The notes under the pieces are model-generated. The model saw only the letters and a program-made list of their open reading frames with translations, did not search any database and was not told where the DNA came from. Positions 35,775 to 43,911 of a stretch of 64,000 nt of DNA are shown here, piece by piece. How positions within the stretch are numbered: the stretch's first letter is position 1; each line of letters begins with the position of its first letter. A program made the translations under genes and the position numbers. The stretch is from Nostoc paludosum FACHB-159 (lineage in GTDB: Bacteria; Cyanobacteriota; Cyanobacteriia; Cyanobacteriales; Nostocaceae): NCBI RefSeq assembly GCF_014698835.1, contig NZ_JACJTU010000001.1, forward strand, positions 1 through 64,000, in the 5' to 3' direction.

Positions 35775-36878
35775 TTACTTCACAGCACGACTGAAAGCAA
35801 GGTGGGGTTTTGCACTGGTCATTTTCGGCATTAACCAAGCTAGACCTTCACTAGTACCGATCCACAATTTATTGCCGATGTCAGGTGCAAGGGCAAGAAT
35901 CCGACTAGAAGGAAGTCCAGCAACTTCAGCGTCTAACACAGCTCCGGTATTTGGATTTAATCGTAACAAACCATCGTGAGTACCGACCCAGACACTACCA
36001 TCTTTAGCAAAACGCACTGCTGTAACGTTACGCCCACGCAACCGCGTTACAGATCGCAACACTGCCCCAGTTTTCGGATTAATAACTAGCAAGTTATTCG
36101 GCATTCCCGCCCAAATCAACCCTTCTGGACTAATAGCTAACGCTTGGACTGTGGTTCCTGGTAAATCTGCGATTCGCTTCATAATCTCAGCACTAGCAGT
36201 ATTAACTCGGACTACCCCATCAAGGGTACCAACCCACAAGTGACCTTCAGCATCTAAAGTCAATGTGTTGGCGCTCACACCAGGCAGATTTTTTAATGTT
36301 GTCATAATCAAGCCTTGGTCAGGACTAATTAGGGCTAAACCATTGTCAGTTCCAGCCCACAAATAGCCGCGCTTGTCAACTAACAGCGACAACACTCGTT
36401 TAGAAGGCAAAAATAAATTCTGTGCGGTAATTTCGCTCGTGCGGGGATCTACTCGCATCAGTCCGCCATAACTTCCCACCCACAAGCGTCCTACTTTGTC
36501 TTGGGCTAAAGCACCAATGGCAACATTAGGTAAACTTACACGAGAAACAATCTTGCCAGTTTTCGGGTCAATGCGCGATAGTCCTCGCCAAGAACCTATC
36601 CAAAGATTACCTGTAACATCTGCCAGTAAGTTGGCGACACGATAATCGGTTTCTGGCGAATTTTCTTGCACTCCCCTATCGTCGGGTAAAGGATCTACTC
36701 GCGGAGGCGGTGGTGAAGACGGATAAGCAGGAGCTAAATCGGATGAATTAATATCAGGGGTTTTTTGTGCCCATCCCATACTCGGCATTATTAACCCCAG
36801 CAAGATAGAAGAAATCAATAAACTAGTACGCTTGCAAAACAATACCACGATGACATTTCCTTTGGAGACACTACCCAT
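35775..36878 (-). CDS. Secreted beta-propeller protein (two-component-regulator propeller repeats)
   Basis: A 367-residue protein with a signal peptide (hydrophobic 20-37, ending MGWAQ) and a proline-rich linker (PSSPPPPRVDPLP). Then come six or more blades of the form 'LWIGSWRGLSRIDPKTGKI', repeated as LWVGSYGGLMRVDPRTS, LWAGTDNGLALISPDQG, LWVGTLDGVVRVNTAS, IWAGMPNNLLVINPKTG, VWVGTHDGLLRLNPNTG and LWIGTSEGLAWL. Such Reg_prop blades usually form the periplasmic sensor of hybrid kinases; here there is no kinase, so it is a free periplasmic or surface propeller. Ligand unknown. The start is ATG at 36876-36878. Confidence 0.8.
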   Translation of the reverse strand: MGSVSKGNVIVVLFCKRTSLLISSILLGLIMPSMGWAQKTPDINSSDLAPAYPSSPPPPRVDPLPDDRGVQENSPETDYRVANLLADVTGNLWIGSWRGLSRIDPKTGKIVSRVSLPNVAIGALAQDKVGRLWVGSYGGLMRVDPRTSEITAQNLFLPSKRVLSLLVDKRGYLWAGTDNGLALISPDQGLIMTTLKNLPGVSANTLTLDAEGHLWVGTLDGVVRVNTASAEIMKRIADLPGTTVQALAISPEGLIWAGMPNNLLVINPKTGAVLRSVTRLRGRNVTAVRFAKDGSVWVGTHDGLLRLNPNTGAVLDAEVAGLPSSRILALAPDIGNKLWIGTSEGLAWLMPKMTSAKPHLAFSRAVK

Positions 36879-36942
36879 AGCCGTTGTCTAAATAGGCTTT
36901 TGGTTAACTTCAGTGTTCCCCTCGCTTGGATTTTTTAAACAT

Positions 36943-37090
36943 TGGGGACTGGGGATTGGGGACTGGGGACTGGTGATTGGGGATTGGGTACTCAGTGAGA
37001 AAGTATTGCTGAATGTTTATTTTTTAGTTCCTAGTCCCCGATCCCTAATCCCCAGTCCCCAGTCACCAGTCCCTAATCCCCATTCCCTGA
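36943..37090. repeat. Inverted short-tandem-repeat pair upstream of rbcL
   Basis: The left arm is a run of 'ggggactgggg/attgggg' units (36943-36988). The right arm is the complementary 'cccagtcccc/taatcccc' run (37025-37090). The arms can fold into a long imperfect hairpin with a loop of about 35 bases. It separates the divergent propeller and rbc genes and could insulate them. Confidence 0.6.
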
Positions 37091-37741
37091 ACACCATTAA
37101 TGACATTTTGTAAACCTTTCTTAACAAAATGTTTAAATCTTTATGTAATAACAAATTTAAATAAATAAGTTAAAAACTTTCAAAGAATAACTTATCGAAT
37201 TCTTGATATATTGTGAAACAAGCTACAAATTTCGTGGTGTGCAATTCTTTTATCTTTTGCTCACCACTCTGCTAAATCTCTGTCAAGTAAATTCTTTTCT
37301 GGTATCTTTCCCAAGTAAGGAGAAGATAAAAGGAGTATGGAGGCGGGAATGTGTGCCAGCCAGGCCAATCCCCTGAATATGCCAGTTTATGGGAGAATTA
37401 TCTAAATGCTGACCGCAAAGTGCGGAAGTTTTGGTGAAATTGAGAAGGTTTAGTCGGGTGCGAGAAGAGAAACAGATAAAAAAGAATTTTGATGTGTAGG
37501 TAGAGGAAGGAGTAGAAGCGCTAGGTCGTCTGCCCAAGAACGGGAGAACACTGGTAATGAAGGTTACCTCCGCTACCAAAGTATAGGCCGCAAAAAAAGT
37601 GCTAAACTCTGCCGAAGGCAACCCATAACAAAAATTTTTCCCGATCTTCTCCCCGCTCAAGGGGGAAAGAGCGGGGTGTGGGAAATTTGCACAATACGTG
37701 ATTTGATAAGTAAAAAGAGTGACTTCTGGGAAGGATAAAAT
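37091..37741 (+). promoter_or_regulatory. Long leader/promoter region of the rbcLXS operon
   Basis: About 650 bases precede rbcL with no credible gene (a minus-strand open frame at 37283-37786 is antisense to rbcL's start and reads through a hairpin repeat). Long untranslated leaders are usual for rbcL in Nostocales. A perfect inverted repeat, ACATTTTGT (37103-37111) / ACAAAATGT (37124-37132), is a candidate operator for a LysR-type or other regulator. Hairpins CCGCA/TGCGG (37411-37423) and CCCGCTC/GAGCGGG (about 37651-37676) lie in the presumed leader. An AAGGA ribosome site lies just before the ATG. Confidence 0.5.
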
Positions 37742-39172
37742 ATGTCTTACGCTCAAACGAAGACTCAGAGCAAATCTGGGTATCAAGCCGGGGTTAAGGA
37801 TTACAGACTAACTTATTACACCCCCGATTACACTCCTAAAGATACAGATATTCTTGCTGCATTCCGGATGACTCCCCAACCTGGAGTTCCACCTGAAGAA
37901 GCTGGTGCTGCTGTAGCTGCTGAGTCTTCCACTGGTACCTGGACCACCGTATGGACAGACTTGCTCACCGACCTAGATCGCTACAAAGGTCGTTGCTACG
38001 ACATCGAACCCGTTGCTGGTGAAGATAACCAGTACATTGCTTATGTTGCTTATCCTCTAGATTTGTTTGAGGAAGGCTCTGTAACCAACATGTTGACCTC
38101 TATTGTAGGTAACGTGTTTGGTTTTAAAGCTTTGCGGGCGCTACGTCTAGAAGACTTACGGATTCCTGTAGCTTACCTGAAGACCTTCCAAGGCCCTCCC
38201 CACGGTATTCAAGTTGAGCGTGACAAGTTAAACAAATACGGTCGTCCTTTACTGGGTTGTACAATTAAGCCCAAATTGGGTCTGTCTGCTAAGAACTACG
38301 GACGCGCTGTATACGAGTGCTTGCGCGGTGGTTTGGACTTCACCAAAGACGACGAAAACATCAACTCAGCACCATTCCAAAGATGGCGCGATCGCTTTTT
38401 GTTCGTATCTGAAGCTATTGCCAAAGCCCAAGCAGAAACCGGTGAAATCAAAGGTCACTACCTGAACGTCACCGCCCCCACCTGCGAAGAAATGTTGAAG
38501 CGAGCTGAGTTCGCTAAAGAACTCAAACAGCCCATCATCATGCACGACTACCTGACCGCAGGTTTCACCGCTAACACCACATTGGCTCGTTGGTGTCGTG
38601 ACAACGGTATCCTGTTGCACATCCACCGCGCTATGCACGCTGTTATCGACCGTCAAAAGAACCACGGTATTCACTTCCGCGTTTTGGCTAAGACTCTGCG
38701 GATGTCTGGTGGTGACCACATCCACACCGGTACCGTTGTTGGTAAGCTGGAAGGTGAGCGTGGTATCACAATGGGCTTCGTTGACCTGTTACGCGAAAAC
38801 TATGTTGAGCAAGACAAGTCTCGCGGTATCTACTTTACCCAAGACTGGGCTTCTATGCCTGGTGTAATGGCAGTTGCTTCTGGTGGTATCCACGTATGGC
38901 ACATGCCCGCACTAGTTGAAATCTTTGGTGATGACTCCGTACTGCAATTCGGTGGTGGTACACTGGGTCACCCCTGGGGTAACGCGCCTGGTGCAACCGC
39001 TAACCGCGTAGCATTAGAAGCTTGTATCCAAGCTCGTAACGAAGGACGTAACTTGGCTCGTGAAGGTAATGATGTTATCCGCGAAGCTGCTAAGTGGTCT
39101 CCTGAATTGGCCGTTGCTTGCGAACTGTGGAAAGAAATTAAGTTCGAGTTTGAAGCAATGGATACCGTCTGA
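37742..39172 (+). CDS. rbcL: Ribulose-1,5-bisphosphate carboxylase/oxygenase large subunit (form IB)
   Basis: The 476-residue catalytic subunit of Rubisco, which fixes CO2 on ribulose bisphosphate in carboxysomes. Key residues are visible: TIKPKLGLS with the catalytic lysine (K175 region), [11 protein letters not shown] with the carbamylated lysine and its Asp/Glu metal ligands (K201 region), and VGKLEGER (loop 6). The N-terminus ([23 protein letters not shown]) and length are typical of cyanobacteria. It is first in an rbcL-rbcX-rbcS operon. Codon use is GC-richer than neighbours, as expected of a highly expressed gene. Confidence 0.99.
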   Translation: MSYAQTKTQSKSGYQAGVKDYRLTYYTPDYTPKDTDILAAFRMTPQPGVPPEEAGAAVAAESSTGTWTTVWTDLLTDLDRYKGRCYDIEPVAGEDNQYIAYVAYPLDLFEEGSVTNMLTSIVGNVFGFKALRALRLEDLRIPVAYLKTFQGPPHGIQVERDKLNKYGRPLLGCTIKPKLGLSAKNYGRAVYECLRGGLDFTKDDENINSAPFQRWRDRFLFVSEAIAKAQAETGEIKGHYLNVTAPTCEEMLKRAEFAKELKQPIIMHDYLTAGFTANTTLARWCRDNGILLHIHRAMHAVIDRQKNHGIHFRVLAKTLRMSGGDHIHTGTVVGKLEGERGITMGFVDLLRENYVEQDKSRGIYFTQDWASMPGVMAVASGGIHVWHMPALVEIFGDDSVLQFGGGTLGHPWGNAPGATANRVALEACIQARNEGRNLAREGNDVIREAAKWSPELAVACELWKEIKFEFEAMDTV

Positions 39173-39177
39173 TCTGA

Positions 39178-39256
39178 GTTAAGAGTGAAGAGTTAAGAGT
39201 TAAGAGTTAAGAGTTGACTCAATTCGTAACTCATAACTCATAACTCATAACTTCTA
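39178..39256. repeat. Tandem repeat hairpin in the rbcL-rbcX spacer
   Basis: Four or so copies of 'gagttaa' type units (39178-39213) are followed by complementary 'aactcataactcat' units (39226-39250), so the spacer can fold into a stem of about 25 bp. It is the known short tandemly repeated repetitive (STRR) type. It may reduce read-through or protect the rbcL transcript 3' end. Confidence 0.65.
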
Positions 39257-39272
39257 AAGGCTGGGGTCAAGC

Positions 39273-39671
39273 ATGAATCTTAAGCAAATTGCGAAGGACA
39301 CAGCCAAGACTCTCCAACGCTACCTGACGTATCAGGCGCTGAAGACAGTACTGGCACAGCTAGGCGAAACTAATCCGCCGTTGGGAATTTGGCTGCAAAA
39401 CTTTTCAGCTGACAAAATCCACGATGGAGAAACATATATCGAGGAACTGTTCCGAGAGAAACCAGATTTGGCATTGCGGATTATGACTGTCAGAGAACAC
39501 ATTGCCGAGGAAATCACAGAATTTTTACCGGAAATGGTTCGCACTGGCATTCAGCAAGCGAATATGGAACAGCGTCGCCAGCATTTAGAACGCATCACGC
39601 AAATTAATTTATCGGGCCCCAGTCTCTACCCAGAACAGCAAACAACTTCAGACCCAAACAACGAACAGTGA
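39273..39671 (+). CDS. rbcX: Rubisco assembly chaperone RbcX
   Basis: A 132-residue helical chaperone that as a dimer clamps the C-terminal tail of RbcL and helps assemble the L8 core. Typical marks are MNLKQIAKDTAKTLQRYLTY at the start, QLGETNPPLGIWLQNFSA in the middle and EFLPEMVRTGIQQANMEQRR, with a disordered tail. Its place between rbcL and rbcS is diagnostic. Start ATG at 39273. Confidence 0.97.
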   Translation: MNLKQIAKDTAKTLQRYLTYQALKTVLAQLGETNPPLGIWLQNFSADKIHDGETYIEELFREKPDLALRIMTVREHIAEEITEFLPEMVRTGIQQANMEQRRQHLERITQINLSGPSLYPEQQTTSDPNNEQ

Positions 39672-39743
39672 ACAGTTAAGAGCAATCGCTTTTTCACTGA
39701 TAACTGAGTAACTAAAGTCAACCGCAACCCATTATCATTAACC

Positions 39744-40073
39744 ATGCAAACTCTACCAAAAGAGCGTCGTTACGAAACCCTTTCTTATCTGCCTCCCCTT
39801 TCTGATGCTCAAATTGCCAAGCAGATCCAGTACATTCTGAATCAAGGTTACATTCCAGCGGTTGAATTCAACGAAGTTTCTGAGCCAACCGAATTTTTCT
39901 GGACAATGTGGAAGCTGCCTTTGTTCGGTGCTAAATCTACTCAAGAAGTACTGAATGAAGTTCAATCTTGCCGTTCTCAATATAGCAACTGCTACATCCG
40001 TGTTGTAGGTTTTGATAACATCAAGCAGTGCCAAGTTCTCAGCTTTATCGTTCACAAACCCAGCAGATACTAA
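39744..40073 (+). CDS. rbcS: Rubisco small subunit
   Basis: A 109-residue small subunit that caps the L8 core in the L8S8 enzyme. It shows the family sequence [20 protein letters not shown], the [10 protein letters not shown] strand, the [11 protein letters not shown] motif and [14 protein letters not shown]. The length is usual for cyanobacteria. It is last in the operon and is followed by a strong terminator. Confidence 0.98.
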   Translation: MQTLPKERRYETLSYLPPLSDAQIAKQIQYILNQGYIPAVEFNEVSEPTEFFWTMWKLPLFGAKSTQEVLNEVQSCRSQYSNCYIRVVGFDNIKQCQVLSFIVHKPSRY

Positions 40074-40122
40074 AAATTAAAAGGTAAAAGCTAAAGCTTA
40101 CTACCTTTGAAATTGATTTATT

Positions 40123-40156
40123 AAGAGAGGTCAAGTTAATTGCCTCTCTTCTTTTA
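40123..40156 (+). terminator. Rho-independent terminator of rbcLXS
   Basis: AAGAGAGG (40123-40130) and CCTCTCTT (40143-40150) form a perfect 8-bp stem with a 12-base loop, followed by CTTTTATT. Confidence 0.8.
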
Positions 40157-40194
40157 TTGGATATAAAACCTGAAATTATAGAAGTATTTATTCA

Positions 40195-40821
40195 ATGAAT
40201 TCAGCACAGCTACGTGAAGTCAGAATTTGTTTTGTTGGTGACTCCTTCGTTAACGGTACTGGCGACCCTGAATGTCTGGGTTGGACGGGAAGAGTATGTG
40301 CTAGCGCTAATAAAAAAGGCTATGACATTACTTACTATAATTTAGGAATTAGGCGTGATACGAGTAGCGATATAGCAAAGCGTTGGCTACAAGAAGTATC
40401 ACTGCGTTTGCCAAAAGAATATGATGGCAGAGTTGTATTTTCTTTTGGACTAAATGACACAACAATAGAAAATGGTAAAACTCGTATAGACTTAGCAGAT
40501 TCAGTCAAAAATGCTCAGGAAATTTTAAGGAAAGCGCAACAGTTATATCCTGTTTTAATGATTGGGCCAGCACCATACGTAGAACAAGAAGACCTTGAAA
40601 GAAGGAAAAGAACTAGCGATTTATCCCAAAATTTAGCTTTAATTTGTCAAGAGTTAAATGTGCCTTATTTAGATGTGTTTCCAATTCTGGAAAAATCTAA
40701 TATTTGGATAGATGAAGCAAGAGCTAATGACGGCGCTCATCCCAGAGCAGGAGGTTATACAGAATTTGCCAAAATCGTAGAAAATTGGGACGCTTGGTTA
40801 AATTGGTTTCTTTTAAGTTAA
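40195..40821 (+). CDS. SGNH/GDSL-family hydrolase
   Basis: A 208-residue esterase-type hydrolase. The SGNH blocks are in order: GDSFVNGTG (Ser nucleophile, about 15-23), a glycine block near YNLGIRRDTSS, FGLNDTT with the oxyanion asparagine (about 88-94) and DGAHPRAGGY with the Asp-His pair (about 180-189). No signal peptide is seen, so it is likely cytosolic. Substrate unknown; relatives are lipases, esterases and acyl-glycan hydrolases. It lies between rbcS and rca on the same strand but behind the rbc terminator, so its tie to carbon fixation is doubtful. Confidence 0.85.
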   Translation: MNSAQLREVRICFVGDSFVNGTGDPECLGWTGRVCASANKKGYDITYYNLGIRRDTSSDIAKRWLQEVSLRLPKEYDGRVVFSFGLNDTTIENGKTRIDLADSVKNAQEILRKAQQLYPVLMIGPAPYVEQEDLERRKRTSDLSQNLALICQELNVPYLDVFPILEKSNIWIDEARANDGAHPRAGGYTEFAKIVENWDAWLNWFLLS

Positions 40822-40939
40822 TTAACAATTTAAAGTTAAGATAGTGCTAAAAGGCGATCGCTTCTTTACCAAAGGTGGTAGTTATGCATATTTCCCCGTT
40901 TATGGTAGGGCATAGTTTTGTACAACAGATGCCAAAATT

Positions 40940-41369
40940 ATAGAAAATTAGGATAGACAATGAACCTCAACCTGATGTTGTATTGTTGATTGATGAAAAC
41001 TTGGGCGGACAAACACGTATTAGTGAAGATGATTATATTGAAGGTGCGCCAGAATTAATTGCTGAAGTAGCAGCCAGCAGTGCTGCTAATGATTTGCATG
41101 ATAAGAAAAAAGTCTACCGTCGCAACGGTGTCAAAGAATATATTGTTTGGCGAATATTAGAAAATTAACTAGATTGGTTCTGTTTAGAAAAGGGTGAATA
41201 TATATCGCTAGAACCTGATATAAATAATGTGATTAAAAGTCGTATTTTTCCTGGCTTATGGTTGGACGTACAGGCGTTACGTACAGGAGAAATGACAAAG
41301 GTTTTAGTAGTGCTACAAGAAGGATTGAACAGTGAAGAAAATGCAGAGTTTGTGCAAAGTTTAGCATAG
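40940..41369 (+). pseudogene. Uma2-family gene, N-truncated and interrupted by TAA
   Basis: The frame begins with [12 protein letters not shown], the PD-(D/E)XK-like core of Uma2, without its usual N-terminal 70 or so residues. It runs through [20 protein letters not shown] and [10 protein letters not shown] to TAA (41166-41168), then continues in the same frame as LDWFCLEKGEYISLEPDIN to the true end, TAG 41367-41369. The TAA probably replaces a Glu or similar codon. Truncation plus the nonsense codon mark it as dead. It resembles a different Uma2 subgroup from the one at 19590-19994. Confidence 0.8.
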
Positions 41370-41608
41370 AAGCTCTGGCGAATATCATTCACGGCTACAG
41401 GACAGTTTATCTACCTCTATTGGTATCAAAATATATTAAAAATCAGCCTTAGGGAATAGAATTCGCACCGACACAGATAAAAGCTATCTCTGTGTTTTAA
41501 ATTGTGTTAAAAAACCGATCGCCATGAATAATCCACGAAAAGCGATCGCTATACCCAAAAAAACTTAACATTAACTTTAGAAGGGCTAAATCTTTATAAG
41601 ATAGATTC

Positions 41609-42871
41609 ATGGGTTACTACATTGCTCCGCGATTTTTGGACAAACTTGCTGTCCACATCACCAAAAATTTCTTGAAGCTTCCTGGTGTCAGAGTACCTTT
41701 GATTTTAGGTATTCATGGACGTAAAGGTGAAGGCAAGTCTTTTCAATGCGAGTTAGTCTTCGAGAAAATGGGTATCGAGGTGACTCACATCTCTGGTGGC
41801 GAATTGGAAAGTCCAGATGCGGGAGATCCAGCGCGGTTGATTCGGCTGCGCTACCGGGAAACAGCAGAACTGATCAAAGTACGCGGTAAAATGTGCGTGC
41901 TGATGATTAACGATTTAGATGCCGGTGCTGGACGCTTCGATGAAGGCACTCAATATACTGTAAACACGCAGTTGGTGAATGCCACACTGATGAATATTGC
42001 GGATAACCCCACAGATGTGCAGTTACCGGGAAGCTATGATTCTACGCCTTTAAATCGCGTACCGATTATTGTCACAGGTAATGATTTTTCTACCCTCTAT
42101 GCGCCGTTAATTCGGGATGGACGGATGGAGAAATTTTATTGGGAACCAGACCGAGATGATAAAGTGGGAATCGTCGCTGGGATTTTTGAACCGGATGGAC
42201 TTTCGCAGCGGCAAGTTGAGCAGCTAGTTGATACTTTTGCCAATCAATCTATTGACTTTTTTAGCGCATTGCGATCGCGGATTTATGACGAACAAATCCG
42301 TAATTTTATCCATCAAATCGGTTTTGAACGTGTATCCTTGCGTGTGGTTAACAGCACTGAAGGGCCGCCAGAATTTAAAAAACCAGATTTCAGCCTGTCT
42401 CACTTAATCGAGTCTGGTCATTTGATGGTTGGCGAACAAAAACGAGTGGAAAATTCCCAATTAGTTGATGAGTATAACCGACTGAATCGAGGTAGAAGCT
42501 ATCAAGCAGCACCACCACCTGCTGTGACGCCAACTAGTCAACCGTCAACCAATGGTGCAACTACAAATGGATTCCCCAACAAAGAATCATCGAGTCCACA
42601 TTTGAGTTTGGAAACACAGGCACAAATCCGGGAAATACTGGCTCAAGGTTACAAAATTAGTATCGAACACGTAGATGAGCGTCGCTTCCGTACAGGTTCT
42701 TGGCAAAGTTGCGTTAACAGCCACATTGATGCCGAATCGGATGCAATATCAAATTTAGAATCATCTCTGGCAGAATATAGCGGTGAGTATATACGTTTGG
42801 TAGCGATCGATCCAAAAGCCAAGCGGCGGGTTTTAGAGACAATTATTCAGCGACCGAATGGTAAAAATTAA
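41609..42871 (+). CDS. rca: Rubisco activase with Rubisco small-subunit-like (SSUL) tail
   Basis: A 420-residue AAA+ protein that remodels Rubisco to free inhibitory sugar phosphates. Walker A is GRKGEGKS (37-44), Walker B is VLMINDLD (97-104) and an arginine-finger region follows in IRDGRMEKFYWEP. After residue 300 comes a proline/threonine-rich linker (AAPPPAVTPTSQPSTNG). The last ~88 residues are an SSUL domain (QIREILAQGYKISIEHVDER, RRFRTGSWQSC, YIRLVAIDPKAKRRV), as in carboxysome-targeted cyanobacterial activases; the SSUL binds Rubisco and helps bring the activase into carboxysomes. It lies 2.4 kb downstream of rbcS. Confidence 0.95.
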   Translation: MGYYIAPRFLDKLAVHITKNFLKLPGVRVPLILGIHGRKGEGKSFQCELVFEKMGIEVTHISGGELESPDAGDPARLIRLRYRETAELIKVRGKMCVLMINDLDAGAGRFDEGTQYTVNTQLVNATLMNIADNPTDVQLPGSYDSTPLNRVPIIVTGNDFSTLYAPLIRDGRMEKFYWEPDRDDKVGIVAGIFEPDGLSQRQVEQLVDTFANQSIDFFSALRSRIYDEQIRNFIHQIGFERVSLRVVNSTEGPPEFKKPDFSLSHLIESGHLMVGEQKRVENSQLVDEYNRLNRGRSYQAAPPPAVTPTSQPSTNGATTNGFPNKESSSPHLSLETQAQIREILAQGYKISIEHVDERRFRTGSWQSCVNSHIDAESDAISNLESSLAEYSGEYIRLVAIDPKAKRRVLETIIQRPNGKN

Positions 42872-42890
42872 CAGTCAATAAGTTGATAGA

Positions 42891-42924
42891 AAAAGGCGAT
42901 GTCTTTTGACTCGCCATTTTACCT
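42891..42924 (+). terminator. Probable terminator of rca
   Basis: GGCGA and TCGCC pair (with flanking A/T pairs) around an 11-base loop, followed by a T-rich ATTTTACCTTTTTTT run. The stem is short, so this is a modest call. Confidence 0.5.
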
Positions 42925-43050
42925 TTTTTTCAATCCAAAATCCAAAATAGTATCAGTCCTCCGAGTTGCATATACCGCAATACAGATTCGCTCTTGAGTA
43001 TCCAGCCTTTACAGTAGCTAATAAGAGGATATTTAGGAGATTAGTAATTC

Positions 43051-43806
43051 ATGTCTGATGAGCATAGATTGGAAGAGAAATTATTATCCCAGGAAGCTGA
43101 AAGAAGGATATCCGAAAATTTTGATGAAGTAGAACAAATACAAATAGATGTACAAACCGATCTGTTGAAAATAGTCCAGGGACAAGCGGATGGAGTTTCG
43201 GTTGCAGGTGAAGGGTTAGTTATTCAAAAAGACATTCGCGTACAAGAAATAAAACTGCAAACAGATGGTATTGCCATCAATCCTTTGAGTGCTATTTTCG
43301 GTGAAATCAAACTAGATCAGCCAGTAAATACTGTTGCGAAGATTACACTGACACAAGCAGATATGAACCGCGCTTTGTCGTCAGAGTTTATTCGCAAGCA
43401 GATGCAAAATATCGACTTGGATGTAGATGGCGAAATTGTGAGTTTTGAGCCGCAAAAAATTCAGGTATTTTTACCTGGTGCTGGCAAAATAGAATTCAGA
43501 GGAAAGATGTTGTTAAAGGAAAAGGGAAATACTCGGCTTTTAGCTTTTAGTGCGATCGCTCGTCCACGTACTCACTCACAACCCGTCATGTTGGAGAGTT
43601 TTAACTGTACTGAGGGAGAGGGTGTTTCAATAGAATTCATTACAGCATTAATGCACAAAGCAAAAGAATTGATTAGTATACCATATTTTAAATGGAACGA
43701 TATCGTATTTAGTATCAAAGATCTAAAAGTAGAAATTGGTAATTTAATACTTATGGTAGAAGCTCAAGTAAAGCAAATACCCTCATCAGATGTACTACCT
43801 CTTTAG
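43051..43806 (+). CDS. DUF2993 protein (LmeA-like lipid-binding family)
   Basis: A 251-residue DUF2993 protein. Landmarks are ISENFDEVEQIQIDVQTDLL, the PLSAIFGEIKLDQPV region and the strand-rich middle (FLPGAGKIEFRGKMLL). The fold of the family is a lipid-binding tubular domain (TULIP-like) in mycobacterial LmeA; in cyanobacteria several paralogues exist with no settled role. No signal peptide is seen here, so it may act in the cytosol or at a membrane face. The start ATG at 43051 follows GGAGATTAG. It is probably monocistronic. Confidence 0.8.
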   Translation: MSDEHRLEEKLLSQEAERRISENFDEVEQIQIDVQTDLLKIVQGQADGVSVAGEGLVIQKDIRVQEIKLQTDGIAINPLSAIFGEIKLDQPVNTVAKITLTQADMNRALSSEFIRKQMQNIDLDVDGEIVSFEPQKIQVFLPGAGKIEFRGKMLLKEKGNTRLLAFSAIARPRTHSQPVMLESFNCTEGEGVSIEFITALMHKAKELISIPYFKWNDIVFSIKDLKVEIGNLILMVEAQVKQIPSSDVLPL

Positions 43807-43911
43807 TAGGATTGACACTAATTAAAGATAATTTTTGTTACTGATGGGTGATTTAAATTTCCCAAAAGTTTTTTAAGCTTTATAAAGCTACATAATTTAA
43901 AACTAACAACT

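Noticed and set aside
37283..37786. A 167-codon minus-strand frame overlapping the rbcL start.
   Set aside because: It is antisense to rbcL and its leader, reads through a hairpin repeat and has no family likeness.
40195..40821. The SGNH hydrolase as a fourth gene of the rbc operon.
   Set aside because: A strong terminator (40123-40156) lies between rbcS and this gene, so co-transcription is doubtful.
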